Positions 1-8,898 of a DNA stretch of 64,000 bases are shown here, piece by piece (within the stretch, counting starts at the first letter, position 1; each line of letters starts with the position of its first letter). A program made the position numbers and the translations under genes. The stretch lies in the NCBI RefSeq assembly GCF_000757825.1, contig NZ_CP009451.1, positions 3,906,001-3,970,000 of the forward strand, read 5' to 3'. The notes under the pieces were generated by a model. It did not search any database. It saw only the letters and a program-made list of their open reading frames with translations, and was not told the DNA's origin. The stretch comes from Cedecea neteri (GTDB lineage: Bacteria > Pseudomonadota > Gammaproteobacteria > Enterobacterales > Enterobacteriaceae).

Positions 1-1146
1 GGTGACGTGCTCAACGATACCCGCCAGGTCAATAGCCGCTTCCACGCCGGAGTTCCCGCCGCCGATCACCGCCACGCGCTTGCCTTTAAACAGCGGGCCG
101 TCGCAGTGCGGGCAGTAGGTCACGCCTTTGGTGCGGTACTGATCTTCGCCCGGCACGTTCATGTTGCGCCATTTGGCGCCGGTGGCCACGATAATACTGC
201 GCGCTTTCAGGGTTGCGCCGGACGCAGTTTGAATCTGATGCAGGCCGCCTTCGGTTTTGGCCGGGATCAGCTTGCTGGCGCTTTGGGTGTCGATCACGTC
301 CACGTCGTAGTCGTCCACGTGGGCTTTCAGCGCGCCCGCCAGCTTCTGGCCTTCGGTTTTTGGCACGGAAATGTAGTTTTCGATATCCACGGTATCCAGC
401 ACCTGGCCGCCGAAGCGTTCGCCCATCAGGCCGGTACGGATGCCTTTACGCGCCGCATACACCGCCGCCGCCGCGCCCGCAGGGCCGCTGCCGACGATCA
501 GTACGTCGTAAGCTTCACGCTGGTTCAACGCTTGTGCCGCACGTTTTTCTGCGCCGGTGTCAATTTTGCCCACGATTTCAGCCAACGTCATGCGGCCCTG
601 GCCAAACTCTTTGCCGTTAAGGTACACGGCAGGCACGCCCATCACGTTGCGTTCCTGAATTTCATTCTGGTAAACGCCGCCGTCGATAGCGGTGTGGGTG
701 ATGCGCGGGTTCAGCACGCTCATCAGGTTCAGCGCCTGCACAACGTCCGGGCAGTTGTGGCAGGAGAGGGAATAATAGGTTTCAAAGTGGAAGTCGCCGT
801 CGATCTCACGGATTTGCGCCAGCAGATCCTGAGACTCTTTGGACGGATGACCGCCGACCTGGAGCAAGGCCAGCACCAGGGAAGTGAATTCGTGACCCAG
901 CGGAGAGCCGGCAAAGCGCGGGCCCTGGTTTGAGCCTGGGTTAGTGATTAAAAACGACGGCTTGCGCACCGGCAGGTCGTTATTAATGGTGAATGAAACT
1001 TTGTCAGATAACTCAGCTATTTCTGCCAGCAGTTCTTTTACTTCAGATGATTTCGCGCCGTCGTCCAGCGTGGCAATCAACTCAACAGGTTTCGTTAGTC
1101 TCTCAAGATAGGCTTTGAGCTGGGTTTTCATTGTTGTGTCGAGCAT
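1..1146 (-). CDS. ahpF: Alkyl hydroperoxide reductase subunit F (NADH:AhpC disulfide reductase), 3' end cut by window
   Basis: AhpF is a cytosolic flavoprotein that passes electrons from NADH through FAD and two dithiol centres to AhpC. The visible 382 codons cover the N-terminal thioredoxin-fold region with its redox motif CHNC (about residues 129-132), the FAD-binding glycine motif [10 protein letters not shown] (near 219) and the thioredoxin-reductase motif CPHC (about 345-348). The E. coli protein has 521 residues, so roughly 139 C-terminal residues lie outside the window. The start MLDTTMKTQ follows a good ribosome site (GGGAG). It lies downstream of ahpC on the same strand, with a terminator-like hairpin between the two. 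Confidence 0.97.
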   Translation of the reverse strand, partial: MLDTTMKTQLKAYLERLTKPVELIATLDDGAKSSEVKELLAEIAELSDKVSFTINNDLPVRKPSFLITNPGSNQGPRFAGSPLGHEFTSLVLALLQVGGHPSKESQDLLAQIREIDGDFHFETYYSLSCHNCPDVVQALNLMSVLNPRITHTAIDGGVYQNEIQERNVMGVPAVYLNGKEFGQGRMTLAEIVGKIDTGAEKRAAQALNQREAYDVLIVGSGPAGAAAAVYAARKGIRTGLMGERFGGQVLDTVDIENYISVPKTEGQKLAGALKAHVDDYDVDVIDTQSASKLIPAKTEGGLHQIQTASGATLKARSIIVATGAKWRNMNVPGEDQYRTKGVTYCPHCDGPLFKGKRVAVIGGGNSGVEAAIDLAGIVEHVT

Positions 1147-1168
1147 GGTCAGTCTCCCTGGTGGCGAG

Positions 1169-1198
1169 AAAAAAACGGCTACCAAAAGGAGTAGCCGT
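1169..1198 (-). terminator. Intercistronic attenuator between ahpC and ahpF
   Basis: Read on the minus strand, an 8-bp perfect stem (ACGGCTAC/GTAGCCGT, arms 1191-1198 and 1175-1182) is followed at once by a run of T. It lies after the ahpC stop and before the ahpF start, so part of the transcription should stop here and give more AhpC than AhpF. Confidence 0.75.
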
Positions 1199-1227
1199 AA
1201 AATAAAAGAGGGTAACGCGGGTAAAAC

Positions 1228-1791
1228 TTAGATTTTGCCGACCAGGTCCAGAGATGGAGCCAGAGTCGCTTCGCCTTCTTTCCATTTAGCCGGGCAAACT
1301 TCGCCTGGGTGAGAAGCTACGTACTGGGCAGCTTTCACTTTGCGCAGCAGGTCAGAAGCGTCACGGCCAATGCCTTCGGCGGTCACTTCGATAGCCTGGA
1401 TGATGCCCTGTGGGTCAACAACGAAGGTTGCGCGGTCTGCCAGACCTTCGTCTTCACGCATGTTTTCGAAGTTACGGGTCAGCGCGCCGGTTGGGTCGCC
1501 GATCATCGCGTATTTGATTTTAGCGATGGTTTCAGAGCTGCCGTGCCACGCTTTGTGGGTGAAGTGGGTGTCGGTAGAGACGGAATAAACGTCTACGCCC
1601 AGCTTCTGCAGTTCTTCGTAATGGTCAGCCACGTCGCCCAGTTCGGTCGGGCAAACGAAAGTAAAGTCAGCCGGGTAGAAGAAGAAAACGCTCCAGCGGC
1701 CTTCGGTATCTTTTTCCGTGACTTCAACGAATTCGCCGTTTTTAAAAGCCTGGTTTTTGAATGGTTTGATTTTGGTATTAATTAAAGACAT
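1228..1791 (-). CDS. ahpC: Alkyl hydroperoxide reductase subunit C (2-Cys peroxiredoxin)
   Basis: AhpC reduces hydrogen peroxide, organic peroxides and peroxynitrite in the cytosol and is recycled by AhpF. At 187 residues it has the normal family length. The peroxidatic cysteine is Cys47 in the motif FVCPTE and the resolving cysteine is Cys166 in EVCPAKW, typical of decameric AhpC1-type peroxiredoxins. Start [11 protein letters not shown] follows a GGAGG ribosome site. The upstream region holds an OxyR-type site and a -10 hexamer placed as expected for peroxide induction. Confidence 0.98.
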   Translation of the reverse strand: MSLINTKIKPFKNQAFKNGEFVEVTEKDTEGRWSVFFFYPADFTFVCPTELGDVADHYEELQKLGVDVYSVSTDTHFTHKAWHGSSETIAKIKYAMIGDPTGALTRNFENMREDEGLADRATFVVDPQGIIQAIEVTAEGIGRDASDLLRKVKAAQYVASHPGEVCPAKWKEGEATLAPSLDLVGKI

Positions 1792-1830
1792 CTAAACTTC
1801 CTCCGTTTTGCGATGGGAGAAAGGTACCGA

Positions 1831-1886
1831 ATTTTAGCCCGGGGCTCTAATGGGTAGGTTTTATTGAATCAAGAGGTAATACCTAA
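1831..1886 (-). promoter_or_regulatory. ahpC promoter with OxyR-type binding site
   Basis: On the minus strand two elements resembling the OxyR consensus ATAGnTnnnAnCTAT lie at 1872-1886 (8 of 10 key bases) and 1850-1864 (7 of 10), separated by exactly 7 bases as the consensus requires. The -10 hexamer TAAAAT (1831-1836) follows 13 bases later, so the site overlaps the -35 region. This predicts a start near 1824 and a leader of about 33 nt. Matches were made by eye. Confidence 0.6.
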
Positions 1887-1904
1887 CAGCCTTTTCTGCG
1901 GGCA

Positions 1905-1934
1905 TAAAAAAGGCCACCCGTTGCGAGGGTGGCC
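1905..1934 (-). terminator. Minus-strand terminator upstream of the ahpC promoter
   Basis: A perfect 8-bp stem (GGCCACCC/GGGTGGCC, loop 7) is followed on the minus strand by six T. No recognised minus-strand gene lies upstream of it, since opgB is divergent, so what it terminates is unknown. It would shield ahpC from upstream transcription. Confidence 0.65.
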
Positions 1935-2022
1935 GGTGTTGCGCGTTACAATTCCACTTTAAAAAATTATAACAGCGGCGAAATTACAGCATTTTAGCGC
2001 CAAAAAGGTCAATTCCCCGGTC

Positions 2023-2081
2023 CGTTGTAGTAGCGATGGTTGTAATAGCTGGAAACTATTAAAGGCCGTTAGTCCTAAAAT
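2023..2081 (+). promoter_or_regulatory. Second OxyR-type site with a promoter facing opgB
   Basis: The half-site at 2045-2059 matches ATAGnTnnnAnCTAT perfectly (ATAGCTGGAAACTAT, itself palindromic). A weaker half (5 of 10) lies 7 bases away at 2023-2037. Sixteen bases after 2059, on the plus strand, is a TAAAAT -10 hexamer (2076-2081), the same geometry as in the ahpC promoter. In E. coli the gene divergent from ahpC is the OxyR-controlled dsbG; here it is opgB. A possible minus-strand promoter (TTGACC at 2007-2012, TGTAAT at 1983-1988) also lies next to this site. Confidence 0.45.
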
Positions 2082-2225
2082 GCACCTCAGTTGCTGAAAA
2101 CCCGACGTCGTGCGCAAAGTAATGTCAGGTGAATTGCAGCCATGTGACAGTGAGGTTAAATTACCGGCTGTTATTTTTCTGCATGAAAAATCGCGCCGGG
2201 CTGCGCGATGACTGAGGTACTGGCG

Positions 2226-4514
2226 TTGTCCGAATTGCTTTCTTTGATGCTGTTTTTGGCGGCTATTGCCGTGTATGCGGTAAAAGCCGGTCGAAATATC
2301 TGGTGGCTGACGATCATCCTGCTGATGCTCGGCCTGTTTATCGTGCTTAACGTGACCCTGCTTGCCAGTAACTATTTTACCGGCGAGGGCATTAACGACG
2401 CGGTGCTCTACACGCTCACCAGCAGCATGACCGGCGCAGGCGTCGGCAAATACATTCTGCCCGGGCTGGGGCTGGCCGTCGGGTTGATTGCCATATTTGG
2501 CGGTCTGACCTGGATTTTACGCCGAAAGAACCATCCTCATCATTTGGGCTACAGCGCCCTGGCGCTGTTCCTGGCTCTGTTTTCGATAAAAACAACGCCC
2601 GCTTATCAGCAGGTGGTGTCGTTGATTAAGTCCCAGACTCGCACCGGCACGTCTGACTTTGCCGACTGGTATAAAGTGCCGGAAGGTACCATTAAGCAGC
2701 CGAAGCTGAACCTCGTCTATATCTACGGCGAAAGCCTGGAGCGCACTTATTTTGATGAGCAAGCGTTTCCTGACTTAGCGCCCGAGCTGAACGCCCTGAA
2801 AAGCCAGGCTATAGATTTCAGCCACACCAGCCAGATGGCGGGCATGAATTACACCATCGCGGGTATTGTGGCCTCGCAGTGCGGTGTCCCGCTGTTTGCC
2901 CCGTTTGAGGGCAACTCTTCGGCGTCGATGTCGAGCTTCTTCCCGAAGAACATCTGCCTCGGCGATATTCTTAAGGCATCGGGCTATCAAAACTACTTTA
3001 TTCAGGGCGCGGACCTGCGCTTTGCCGGCAAAGACATTTTCCTGCAGTCCCACGGCTTCGAGCATATGTACGGCGCGCAGGAGCTGAAGGGGATGGTGGC
3101 CGACCCGAATTACAAGAATAACTGGGGCTTTTACGATGATACGGTGCTGGACGAAGCTTATGACAAGTTTATCGAGCTTTCTAAAGCCGGGAAGCGCTTC
3201 TCGCTGTTTACGCTGACGGTCGACACCCATCACCCGGACGGCTTTATTTCGCGCACCTGTAACCGCCGCAGCTACAGCTACGATGGCAAAGAAAACCGCT
3301 CTTTTAGCGCCGTCTCCTGTAGCCAGGAGCATATCGCGGCGCTAATAGACAAAATCAAAGCCTCGCCTTATTTCCGTAATACGGTGATCGTGGTTTCTTC
3401 CGATCATCTGGCGATGAACAACACGGCGTATAAATACCTGACCAAGCAGGACAGGCAGAACCTGTTCTTTGTGATTCGCGGCGACAAACCGCAGGCGGAA
3501 ATAAAAGCCGTGAAGCGCAACACGATGGATAACGGCGCCACGGTGCTGGATATTCTCGGCGGCGGGAACTACATCGGCCTGGGGCGCAGCAGCCTGTCCG
3601 GCGAGTCGCTGTCGATGGTCTTTACCAACCTGAAAGAGAAGGTCACCGAGTGGAAGCCGGACGTGATCGATCTGTGGAACTTCCCGAAAACCATCAGCCG
3701 CTACAGCATCGACCAGAAGAAGAATACGTTCAGCTACTCCGGCGCGCACTTCAAGCTGCCGCTGCTGCTGAAGATCGGTAAAGGTAAAATTGAGCCGCTG
3801 CCGGAAAGTGAATATTCCGCCCCATTGCGCTATCAGCTGGCTGATTTTAAAAGTGACGATAGGTTTATCTGGGCCGACCGCTGCTACAAAATGGCGCGCC
3901 TGTGGGAGCCACAGCTCGCGCTTTCTACCGGGCTCTGTGTGGCTCAGGGGCAGCTGGGCGGCGAGCCAACGGTAAGGCGGGTGGACAAGCCGCTGGACGA
4001 GTACAACGTGCAGTTTGACGGGCAAACGCTGAGTAACGAGCGTTTTAAAAACAACGTTGCCTTGCTGAAGGCGGATGAAAACAGCATTCGCTACCAGGCG
4101 GACAGCTTCATCTTCAACGTGGCCGGGGCGCCGCAGAGCGTGAAGCAGTTCAGCGGCATTTCGCGCCCGGAAGCCTGGGGCCGCTGGTCAAACGCCAACA
4201 TGGCCCCGGCTGTGACGATTGAGTATCAGGATCCGCTGCCGGCAACGTTCGATCTGGTGCTGGTGGCGAAAGCCTTCGGCCCGAACGTCGGCGAGCCGAT
4301 TTCGGTGAAGGTCGGTGATGAAGAGCAGACCATCACCTTTGGCGACCAGCTCTCTACAGTCACGCTGCGCTTTGATAACCCTGAAGGCAGCAAGGTGCTG
4401 ACCATTGAGCCACCGAAGCCGCAGCTGTCCAACGAGGGCAATATTCTGGGGCACGATCCGCGTAAGCTTGGCGTGGGGCTAGCTGAGCTGAAAATTGTGC
4501 CGGTGAGCGGCTAA
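2226..4514 (+). CDS. opgB: Phosphoglycerol transferase I, osmoregulated periplasmic glucan decoration
   Basis: OpgB (MdoB) moves phosphoglycerol from phosphatidylglycerol to osmoregulated periplasmic glucans at the outer face of the inner membrane. The protein has about four N-terminal membrane segments (first ~120 residues), then a large periplasmic sulfatase/alkaline-phosphatase-like domain with the metal-site motif [10 protein letters not shown] and motifs [13 protein letters not shown] and SSDHLAMNN. About 762 residues against 763 in E. coli. I prefer the TTG start at 2226, 8 nt after GAGG, because it gives the conserved N-terminus SELLS; an in-frame ATG at 2208 has no ribosome site. Its position beside ahpC differs from E. 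coli, where opgB lies in another part of the chromosome. Confidence 0.93.
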   Translation: MSELLSLMLFLAAIAVYAVKAGRNIWWLTIILLMLGLFIVLNVTLLASNYFTGEGINDAVLYTLTSSMTGAGVGKYILPGLGLAVGLIAIFGGLTWILRRKNHPHHLGYSALALFLALFSIKTTPAYQQVVSLIKSQTRTGTSDFADWYKVPEGTIKQPKLNLVYIYGESLERTYFDEQAFPDLAPELNALKSQAIDFSHTSQMAGMNYTIAGIVASQCGVPLFAPFEGNSSASMSSFFPKNICLGDILKASGYQNYFIQGADLRFAGKDIFLQSHGFEHMYGAQELKGMVADPNYKNNWGFYDDTVLDEAYDKFIELSKAGKRFSLFTLTVDTHHPDGFISRTCNRRSYSYDGKENRSFSAVSCSQEHIAALIDKIKASPYFRNTVIVVSSDHLAMNNTAYKYLTKQDRQNLFFVIRGDKPQAEIKAVKRNTMDNGATVLDILGGGNYIGLGRSSLSGESLSMVFTNLKEKVTEWKPDVIDLWNFPKTISRYSIDQKKNTFSYSGAHFKLPLLLKIGKGKIEPLPESEYSAPLRYQLADFKSDDRFIWADRCYKMARLWEPQLALSTGLCVAQGQLGGEPTVRRVDKPLDEYNVQFDGQTLSNERFKNNVALLKADENSIRYQADSFIFNVAGAPQSVKQFSGISRPEAWGRWSNANMAPAVTIEYQDPLPATFDLVLVAKAFGPNVGEPISVKVGDEEQTITFGDQLSTVTLRFDNPEGSKVLTIEPPKPQLSNEGNILGHDPRKLGVGLAELKIVPVSG

Positions 4515-4545
4515 CCCGCTCCCGGAAGGGAACGGGCGGGGCAGG

Positions 4546-4902
4546 TTAGAGGATCTCGAGCACCTGCTCAGGCGGGCGGCCAATACGGGCTTTCCCATTG
4601 GCGAGAACGATAGGGCGCTCGATAAGCTTCGGGTGCTCAACCATGGCGTTAATAAGCGCTCCTTCGCTGAGGCTGGCGTCATCCAGCTTTAGCTCTTTGT
4701 ACAGGTCTTCTTTGCGGCGCATCAGTTCACGCGCGCTGGTGAAGCCCAGCTTCTTCAGCAGCGACTGGATGGTCGCTGCGTCCGGTGGGGTTTCCAGATA
4801 AAGCACCACCTCCGGCTCGGCGCCGTTTTCCTTTAGCAGGTTCAGCGTTTCGCGGCTCTTGGAGCAGCGTGGGTTGTGGTAAATTTCGACCTTCTTGGAC
4901 AT
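4546..4902 (-). CDS. yfgD: ArsC-family oxidoreductase YfgD
   Basis: A 118-residue member of the ArsC/Spx thioredoxin-fold family. The N-terminal motif YHNPRCSKSR carries the single family cysteine (Cys13), and RPIVLANGKARIGRPPE is the conserved C-terminal signature. It is nearly identical to E. coli YfgD and keeps the same neighbour, bepA, from which it is separated by 11 bp, so the two are probably cotranscribed. True glutathione-linked arsenate reductase activity is possible from the family, but no arsenic genes are nearby and the substrate is unproven. Confidence 0.93.
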   Translation of the reverse strand: MSKKVEIYHNPRCSKSRETLNLLKENGAEPEVVLYLETPPDAATIQSLLKKLGFTSARELMRRKEDLYKELKLDDASLSEGALINAMVEHPKLIERPIVLANGKARIGRPPEQVLEIL

Positions 4903-4913
4903 ACGGACTCCTG

Positions 4914-6377
4914 TTACATCTTCATATAAGGTTTAAAGCGCTGCTGTAGCTGGCGCAGCTGATCGATACGGGCGTCGTACCTGGCCTGCTGCAGGCTGCC
5001 AAGCTTCACCTGCGAGCTGGCGCTGCCGAGCAGCGAAATGGCCTGATCCAGGCGGCCGTTTAGCGCCATGACTTCGGCGCGCGCCGCCAGCTCCTGATCG
5101 CGGTTGCCTAGTTTGCCCTGCGCCTGAGCCAGCAGATCCCAGCCGTTGGTATCGTCTGGATGGGCGAAGGTGTAGCGGTTAAGCAGCGTTGCCGTTTCGG
5201 CGGGCTGCCCGCCTTCAAGATAAGCGTTGGCGAGGTTCAGCTGCAGCACCGGGTTGTTCTTCAGGTCCGGGGCGTTTTTCAGCCGGTTGATAGCGTCGTT
5301 TGCCTTGTGCTGGCCGAGGTCGATATCTGTCGCCAGGTCGAGATACCAGGGGTTTGCCGGCTGGGCGGTAAGCAGCGGCTGAAGCGCTTTTCTTGCTTCG
5401 TCATATTTATCCGCCTGCAACGCCTGTAGCGCTCGCCCGTACTGCGCCGCGCTTTGCTCACGCACGTTGCCTTTTGACCAGGTATCCAGCAGGTCCGGGG
5501 TCAGTTGATTCCGCCCTGAGTTATACATCCCGAGGGTGCGAACCTTTGCCATATAGAAGTTTTCTGAGGACTGCACAACTACCGGGCGCATTTGGTTGGC
5601 ACGGTTGCGGGCGTCCGCCAGGCGGCTTTCCGGCAGCGGGTGAGTCAGCAGAATTTCAGGTGGGCGAGAAGAGTAGCGAGCCTGGTCGAGCAGTTTTTCG
5701 AGGAAGCCCGGCATTGCCTGTGGATCAAAGCCCGAACGCTGCAGCACCTGAATGCCAATTCGGTCTGCCTCCTGCTCGTTCTGCTGGGTAAAGCTGATCA
5801 TGCCTTGCTGAGTCCCGGCCAACGTACCGGACAGCGCGGCCATCCCTGCCTGTGGGCTCGCCATCGCCAGCAGGATCGAGCCCAGCGCGCCCACCCAGGT
5901 CAGCGGCGCATTTTTCTTCTGGTCTTCCATCGCACGCGCCAGGTGGCGCTGGGTCACGTGGGAAATCTCGTGAGCCATAACCGAAGCCAGCTGGCTTTCT
6001 GAGTCGGCATAGCGGAACAGCGCCGAATGCAGCACCACGTTGCCGCCAAAGAAGGCGAAGGCGTTAATTTCGTCGTTGTTGATTAAGAAGAAGTGGAAAG
6101 GCGTTTTCACCGAGTTGGCGTGGCTGACCAGCCGCATCCCCAGCGAGTTAATGTACTGCGTGAGTAACGGATCGTTAATCAGCGGGGCGCTGCCTCGCAG
6201 CTGACGGACGTAAAAATCGCCCATCTGCATTTCCTGGGCGATAGACAGCGTGCTGCCCGCGGATGTCCCCATGTCGGGAAGCTGGTCAGTCACATCCGCC
6301 TTTACAGGGAGTGCGCTTCCCGCCAGCAGTGCGGCCGTAAGTGTTGCAATCAGGGTCTTTTTCAACTGCCTAACCAT
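4914..6377 (-). CDS. bepA: Periplasmic M48 metalloprotease/chaperone BepA
   Basis: BepA helps mature LptD and degrades stalled outer-membrane proteins at the BAM complex. It starts with a cleavable signal peptide (about 27 residues, cleavage after VKA). The zinc motif HEISH (His136, His140) lies in the M48 domain with the third ligand region QEADRIG near 200, and the C-terminal half is a TPR region. Length 487 equals the E. coli protein. In E. coli it belongs to the sigma-E regulon; upstream I see only a poor sigma-E-like match. Operon with yfgD, divergent from perM. Confidence 0.96.
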   Translation of the reverse strand: MVRQLKKTLIATLTAALLAGSALPVKADVTDQLPDMGTSAGSTLSIAQEMQMGDFYVRQLRGSAPLINDPLLTQYINSLGMRLVSHANSVKTPFHFFLINNDEINAFAFFGGNVVLHSALFRYADSESQLASVMAHEISHVTQRHLARAMEDQKKNAPLTWVGALGSILLAMASPQAGMAALSGTLAGTQQGMISFTQQNEQEADRIGIQVLQRSGFDPQAMPGFLEKLLDQARYSSRPPEILLTHPLPESRLADARNRANQMRPVVVQSSENFYMAKVRTLGMYNSGRNQLTPDLLDTWSKGNVREQSAAQYGRALQALQADKYDEARKALQPLLTAQPANPWYLDLATDIDLGQHKANDAINRLKNAPDLKNNPVLQLNLANAYLEGGQPAETATLLNRYTFAHPDDTNGWDLLAQAQGKLGNRDQELAARAEVMALNGRLDQAISLLGSASSQVKLGSLQQARYDARIDQLRQLQQRFKPYMKM

Positions 6378-6580
6378 AACTACTGTCCCGTTTAGTCGTT
6401 GTCAGATTTTGACACGAGGAGTACAAGTTTGTTCGCTTAAAGAAGTGTACTGTAGGGCGTTGAAGCTGCGAAGATTTTATTTGGTTGATTATCCCTTTGT
6501 AATCCGCCGTAAAAAGCAAAGTCTTTACGGTGACATTTCGATACAATTCGCCATCAAAAAAAACTTCACGGAAGGGATGT

Positions 6581-7657
6581 ATGCTCGACATGTTGTTGCA
6601 GTGGTATCGCCGTCGTTTCAGCGATCCGGAGGCGATTGCGCTGCTGGTTATTCTTGTGGCGGGCTTTTGCATTCTGTTCTTCCTTCATGGCCTGCTGGCG
6701 CCGCTGCTGGTGGCTATTGTTCTGGCCTATTTGCTTGAGTGGCCGACGGTGCGCCTGGAGCGTGTCGGCTGTTCCCGAACGTGGGCGACGACTATCGTGC
6801 TGGTGCTGTTTGTCGGCATTTTGCTGCTGATGGTGCTGTTTGTGGCCCCCGTCGCCTGGCAGCAGGGGATCAACCTGATTCGCGATATGCCGGGAATGCT
6901 CAACAAGCTTTCTGATTTTGCCGCCACGCTGCCGAAGCGCTACCCGGCGCTGGTGGACGCGGGCATTATCGACGCCATGGCCGAAAACGTGCGCGGGCGG
7001 CTGTCAGGCATGGGCGACCAGGTGGTGAAATTCTCCCTGGCGTCGCTGGTTGGGCTGCTGACGCTGGCTATCTATCTGATTCTGGTTCCGCTGATGGTGT
7101 TCTTCCTGGTGAAGGATAAAGAGCAGATGCTGAACGCCGTGCGCCGCGTTTTGCCGCGCAACCGTGGCCTGGCGGGGCAGGTCTGGCTGGAGATGAACCA
7201 GCAAATCACCAACTATATTCGTGGCAAAGTGCTGGAAATGATCGTCGTTGGCGTGGCGACCTATATCGGCTTTATTGTCTTCGGGCTGAACTATTCGCTG
7301 CTGCTGGCGGTGCTGGTGGGCTTCTCGGTGCTTATTCCGTACATCGGCGCGTTTGTGGTCACCATTCCGGTTATCTGCGTAGCGCTGTTCCAGTTTGGCC
7401 TCGGCACTGAGTTCTGGACGCTGTTTGGGGTGTACCTGATTATTCAGGCGCTCGACGGCAACCTACTGGTGCCGGTGCTGTTCTCGGAGGCGGTCAACCT
7501 TCATCCGCTGGTGATTATTCTGTCGGTGGTGATTTTCGGCGGGCTGTGGGGATTCTGGGGCGTGTTCTTCGCTATCCCGCTGGCAACGCTGATTAAAGCC
7601 GTCGTTCATGCCTGGCCGGATGCTTCGCTGGTGGATGACGCGGTCACCCGGGAATAA
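6581..7657 (+). CDS. perM: AI-2E family transporter PerM
   Basis: PerM is an inner-membrane protein of the AI-2 exporter (TqsA/PerM) family with about eight hydrophobic segments over 358 residues; its substrate is not established. The start MLDMLLQWYRRRF matches the E. coli N-terminus and follows GGAAGGG; an ATG-like extension upstream would add 17 unsupported residues. The C-terminal half (residues 230-350, with VLIPYIGAFVVTIP and FGGLWGFWGVFFAIPLATL) is strongly conserved. The coding end merges into three tandem 9-bp GGGAATAAC units that contain the stop codon. Confidence 0.95.
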   Translation: MLDMLLQWYRRRFSDPEAIALLVILVAGFCILFFLHGLLAPLLVAIVLAYLLEWPTVRLERVGCSRTWATTIVLVLFVGILLLMVLFVAPVAWQQGINLIRDMPGMLNKLSDFAATLPKRYPALVDAGIIDAMAENVRGRLSGMGDQVVKFSLASLVGLLTLAIYLILVPLMVFFLVKDKEQMLNAVRRVLPRNRGLAGQVWLEMNQQITNYIRGKVLEMIVVGVATYIGFIVFGLNYSLLLAVLVGFSVLIPYIGAFVVTIPVICVALFQFGLGTEFWTLFGVYLIIQALDGNLLVPVLFSEAVNLHPLVIILSVVIFGGLWGFWGVFFAIPLATLIKAVVHAWPDASLVDDAVTRE

Positions 7658-7672
7658 CGGGAATAACGGGAA

Positions 7673-7704
7673 TAAAAAAGCCGACTGAGACGTCGGCTTT
7701 TTTG
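7673..7704. terminator. Bidirectional terminator between perM and bcp
   Basis: Stem AGCCGAC/GTCGGCT with loop TGAGAC is flanked by a run of A on the left and T on the right, so it can stop transcription from both converging genes. Confidence 0.85.
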
Positions 7705-7711
7705 TGTGTTC

Positions 7712-8182
7712 TTAGGCGTTTTCTGTCAGCCAGTTCACAACGATATCGTGGTGGTTACTGGTTTTGAAATCATCAAAGACCTTTTCCACTTTACCGTCGC
7801 CGTCCAGCAGGAAGCTGATACGGTGAATGCCGTCATAGGTTTTGCCCATGAAAGATTTCTCGCCCCACACGCCAAACTGATTGCAGACCTGATGGTCTTC
7901 GTCAGAAAGCAGGGTGAAGTTAAGCAGCTCTTTCTCGGCAAAACGGGAAAGTTTTTCCGGCTTGTCGGTGCTGATGCCCAGCACTTCCACGCCACGCTTT
8001 TTCAACTCATCCATGTTGTCGCGCAAACCACATGCCTGCACGGTGCAGCCTGGTGTCATCGCTTTTGGATAGAAATAAACCAGAACTCTCTGTCCCTGGA
8101 AGTCGGTTAAATTTACTTGTTCGCCGTCCTGATCGGGCAAGCTAAATTTCGGTGCACTATCACCGGCTTTCAGTGGGCTCAT
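7712..8182 (-). CDS. bcp: Thiol peroxidase Bcp (peroxiredoxin Q)
   Basis: Bcp is a cytosolic thioredoxin-dependent peroxidase of the PrxQ/BCP class that reduces hydrogen peroxide and alkyl hydroperoxides. The motif PGCTVQAC holds the peroxidatic Cys46 and the resolving Cys51, five residues apart as in the alpha-helical type. Length 156 equals E. coli. The ATG at 8182 gives the conserved start MSPLKAGD; a GTG one codon earlier is possible. It lies 15 bp downstream of gcvR on the same strand, as in E. coli. Confidence 0.97.
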   Translation of the reverse strand: MSPLKAGDSAPKFSLPDQDGEQVNLTDFQGQRVLVYFYPKAMTPGCTVQACGLRDNMDELKKRGVEVLGISTDKPEKLSRFAEKELLNFTLLSDEDHQVCNQFGVWGEKSFMGKTYDGIHRISFLLDGDGKVEKVFDDFKTSNHHDIVVNWLTENA

Positions 8183-8197
8183 CACTACTCTCCGTCT

Positions 8198-8752
8198 TTA
8201 ATCATCTTGCTGTGGGTTAACCACGTTAATAGTGCCTTCTGCTTTCAGTTCTGTACATAGGGCTTTAAACGCTTGCTCGATAATTGTCGCATCCTGTGAA
8301 CCTGGGCTGTGGGCAGTTATCTGGATATACAGACGCGGCCCCACGTCGTTCTCAGCAGGCTGAGTGCGGGAAACCAGCTCGGCAATGTTCATTTGATGGG
8401 TGTCAAACAGGTGGGTAAATCGCTCAATCAGGTGCGGCGAGTCTGCCACTTCAACCTGTACCCAAACCGTGGCCGGGGTGGCCGGTCTTTCCTGGGCGGT
8501 TGTGCGTTTCATCACAATTAACAGATCGAGTTCCGCGCCCTTCAGCGGCAGGGTAGATTCGATCAGGGTTATCGCGTTCCAGCTGCCGGAAAGCAGCATG
8601 ATAAAGGTGAACTCTTCACCCAGCATGGCAAGCCGGCTGTCTTCGATGTTGCAGCCGCAGCTGCTCACGTGGCGGGTAATAGTATTGACGATACCAGGAC
8701 GGTCCGCCCCCAGGGCTGTGATAACCAAATAATGGTGTGATGAGGGTGTCAA
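8198..8752 (-). CDS. gcvR: Glycine cleavage system transcriptional repressor GcvR
   Basis: GcvR has two ACT domains (about residues 8-85 and 95-175). In E. coli it has no DNA-binding domain of its own and represses the gcvTHP operon by binding GcvA when glycine is low. The N-terminal half (LVITALGADRPGIVNTITRH) is almost unchanged from E. coli, and the C-terminus is shorter. I choose the TTG at 8752 (start MTPSSHHYLV, after AGGAA), which matches the E. coli N-terminus; an ATG at 8770 would add six residues. A hairpin with a U-run lies 46 nt upstream. Confidence 0.93.
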   Translation of the reverse strand: MTPSSHHYLVITALGADRPGIVNTITRHVSSCGCNIEDSRLAMLGEEFTFIMLLSGSWNAITLIESTLPLKGAELDLLIVMKRTTAQERPATPATVWVQVEVADSPHLIERFTHLFDTHQMNIAELVSRTQPAENDVGPRLYIQITAHSPGSQDATIIEQAFKALCTELKAEGTINVVNPQQDD

Positions 8753-8797
8753 GCGTGTTCTTCCTGTCAATCGGTGAGATTCACATTAGGAAAGCAT

Positions 8798-8840
8798 AAA
8801 AAAAGTAAGCTGCCAACCGCTTAGCGCCTTCTGGCGGCTT
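8798..8840 (-). terminator. Terminator-like hairpin in the gcvR leader
   Basis: On the minus strand arms AAGCCGCC (8833-8840) and GGCAGCTT (8807-8814) pair with one mismatch and are followed by TAC and seven T (8804-8798). It sits between the divergent dapA and gcvR starts, upstream of gcvR, so it is either an attenuator of a long gcvR leader or a stop for antisense transcription out of dapA. Confidence 0.45.
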
Positions 8841-8898
8841 GCTTTTGCTATGGCACCAAACGTAACATTGGAGAACATGTTTGCACAGAGGGTGGCTA

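Noticed and set aside
7..933. 308-codon plus-strand frame over ahpF
   Set aside because: Shadow of the ahpF coding sequence on the minus strand.
4515..4545. Terminator between opgB and yfgD
   Set aside because: A CCCGCTCCC/GGGAACGGG hairpin exists but has a mismatch and no T-run on either strand.
4546..4902. True arsenate resistance gene arsC
   Set aside because: No arsR, arsB or other ars genes nearby; the place and sequence are those of yfgD.
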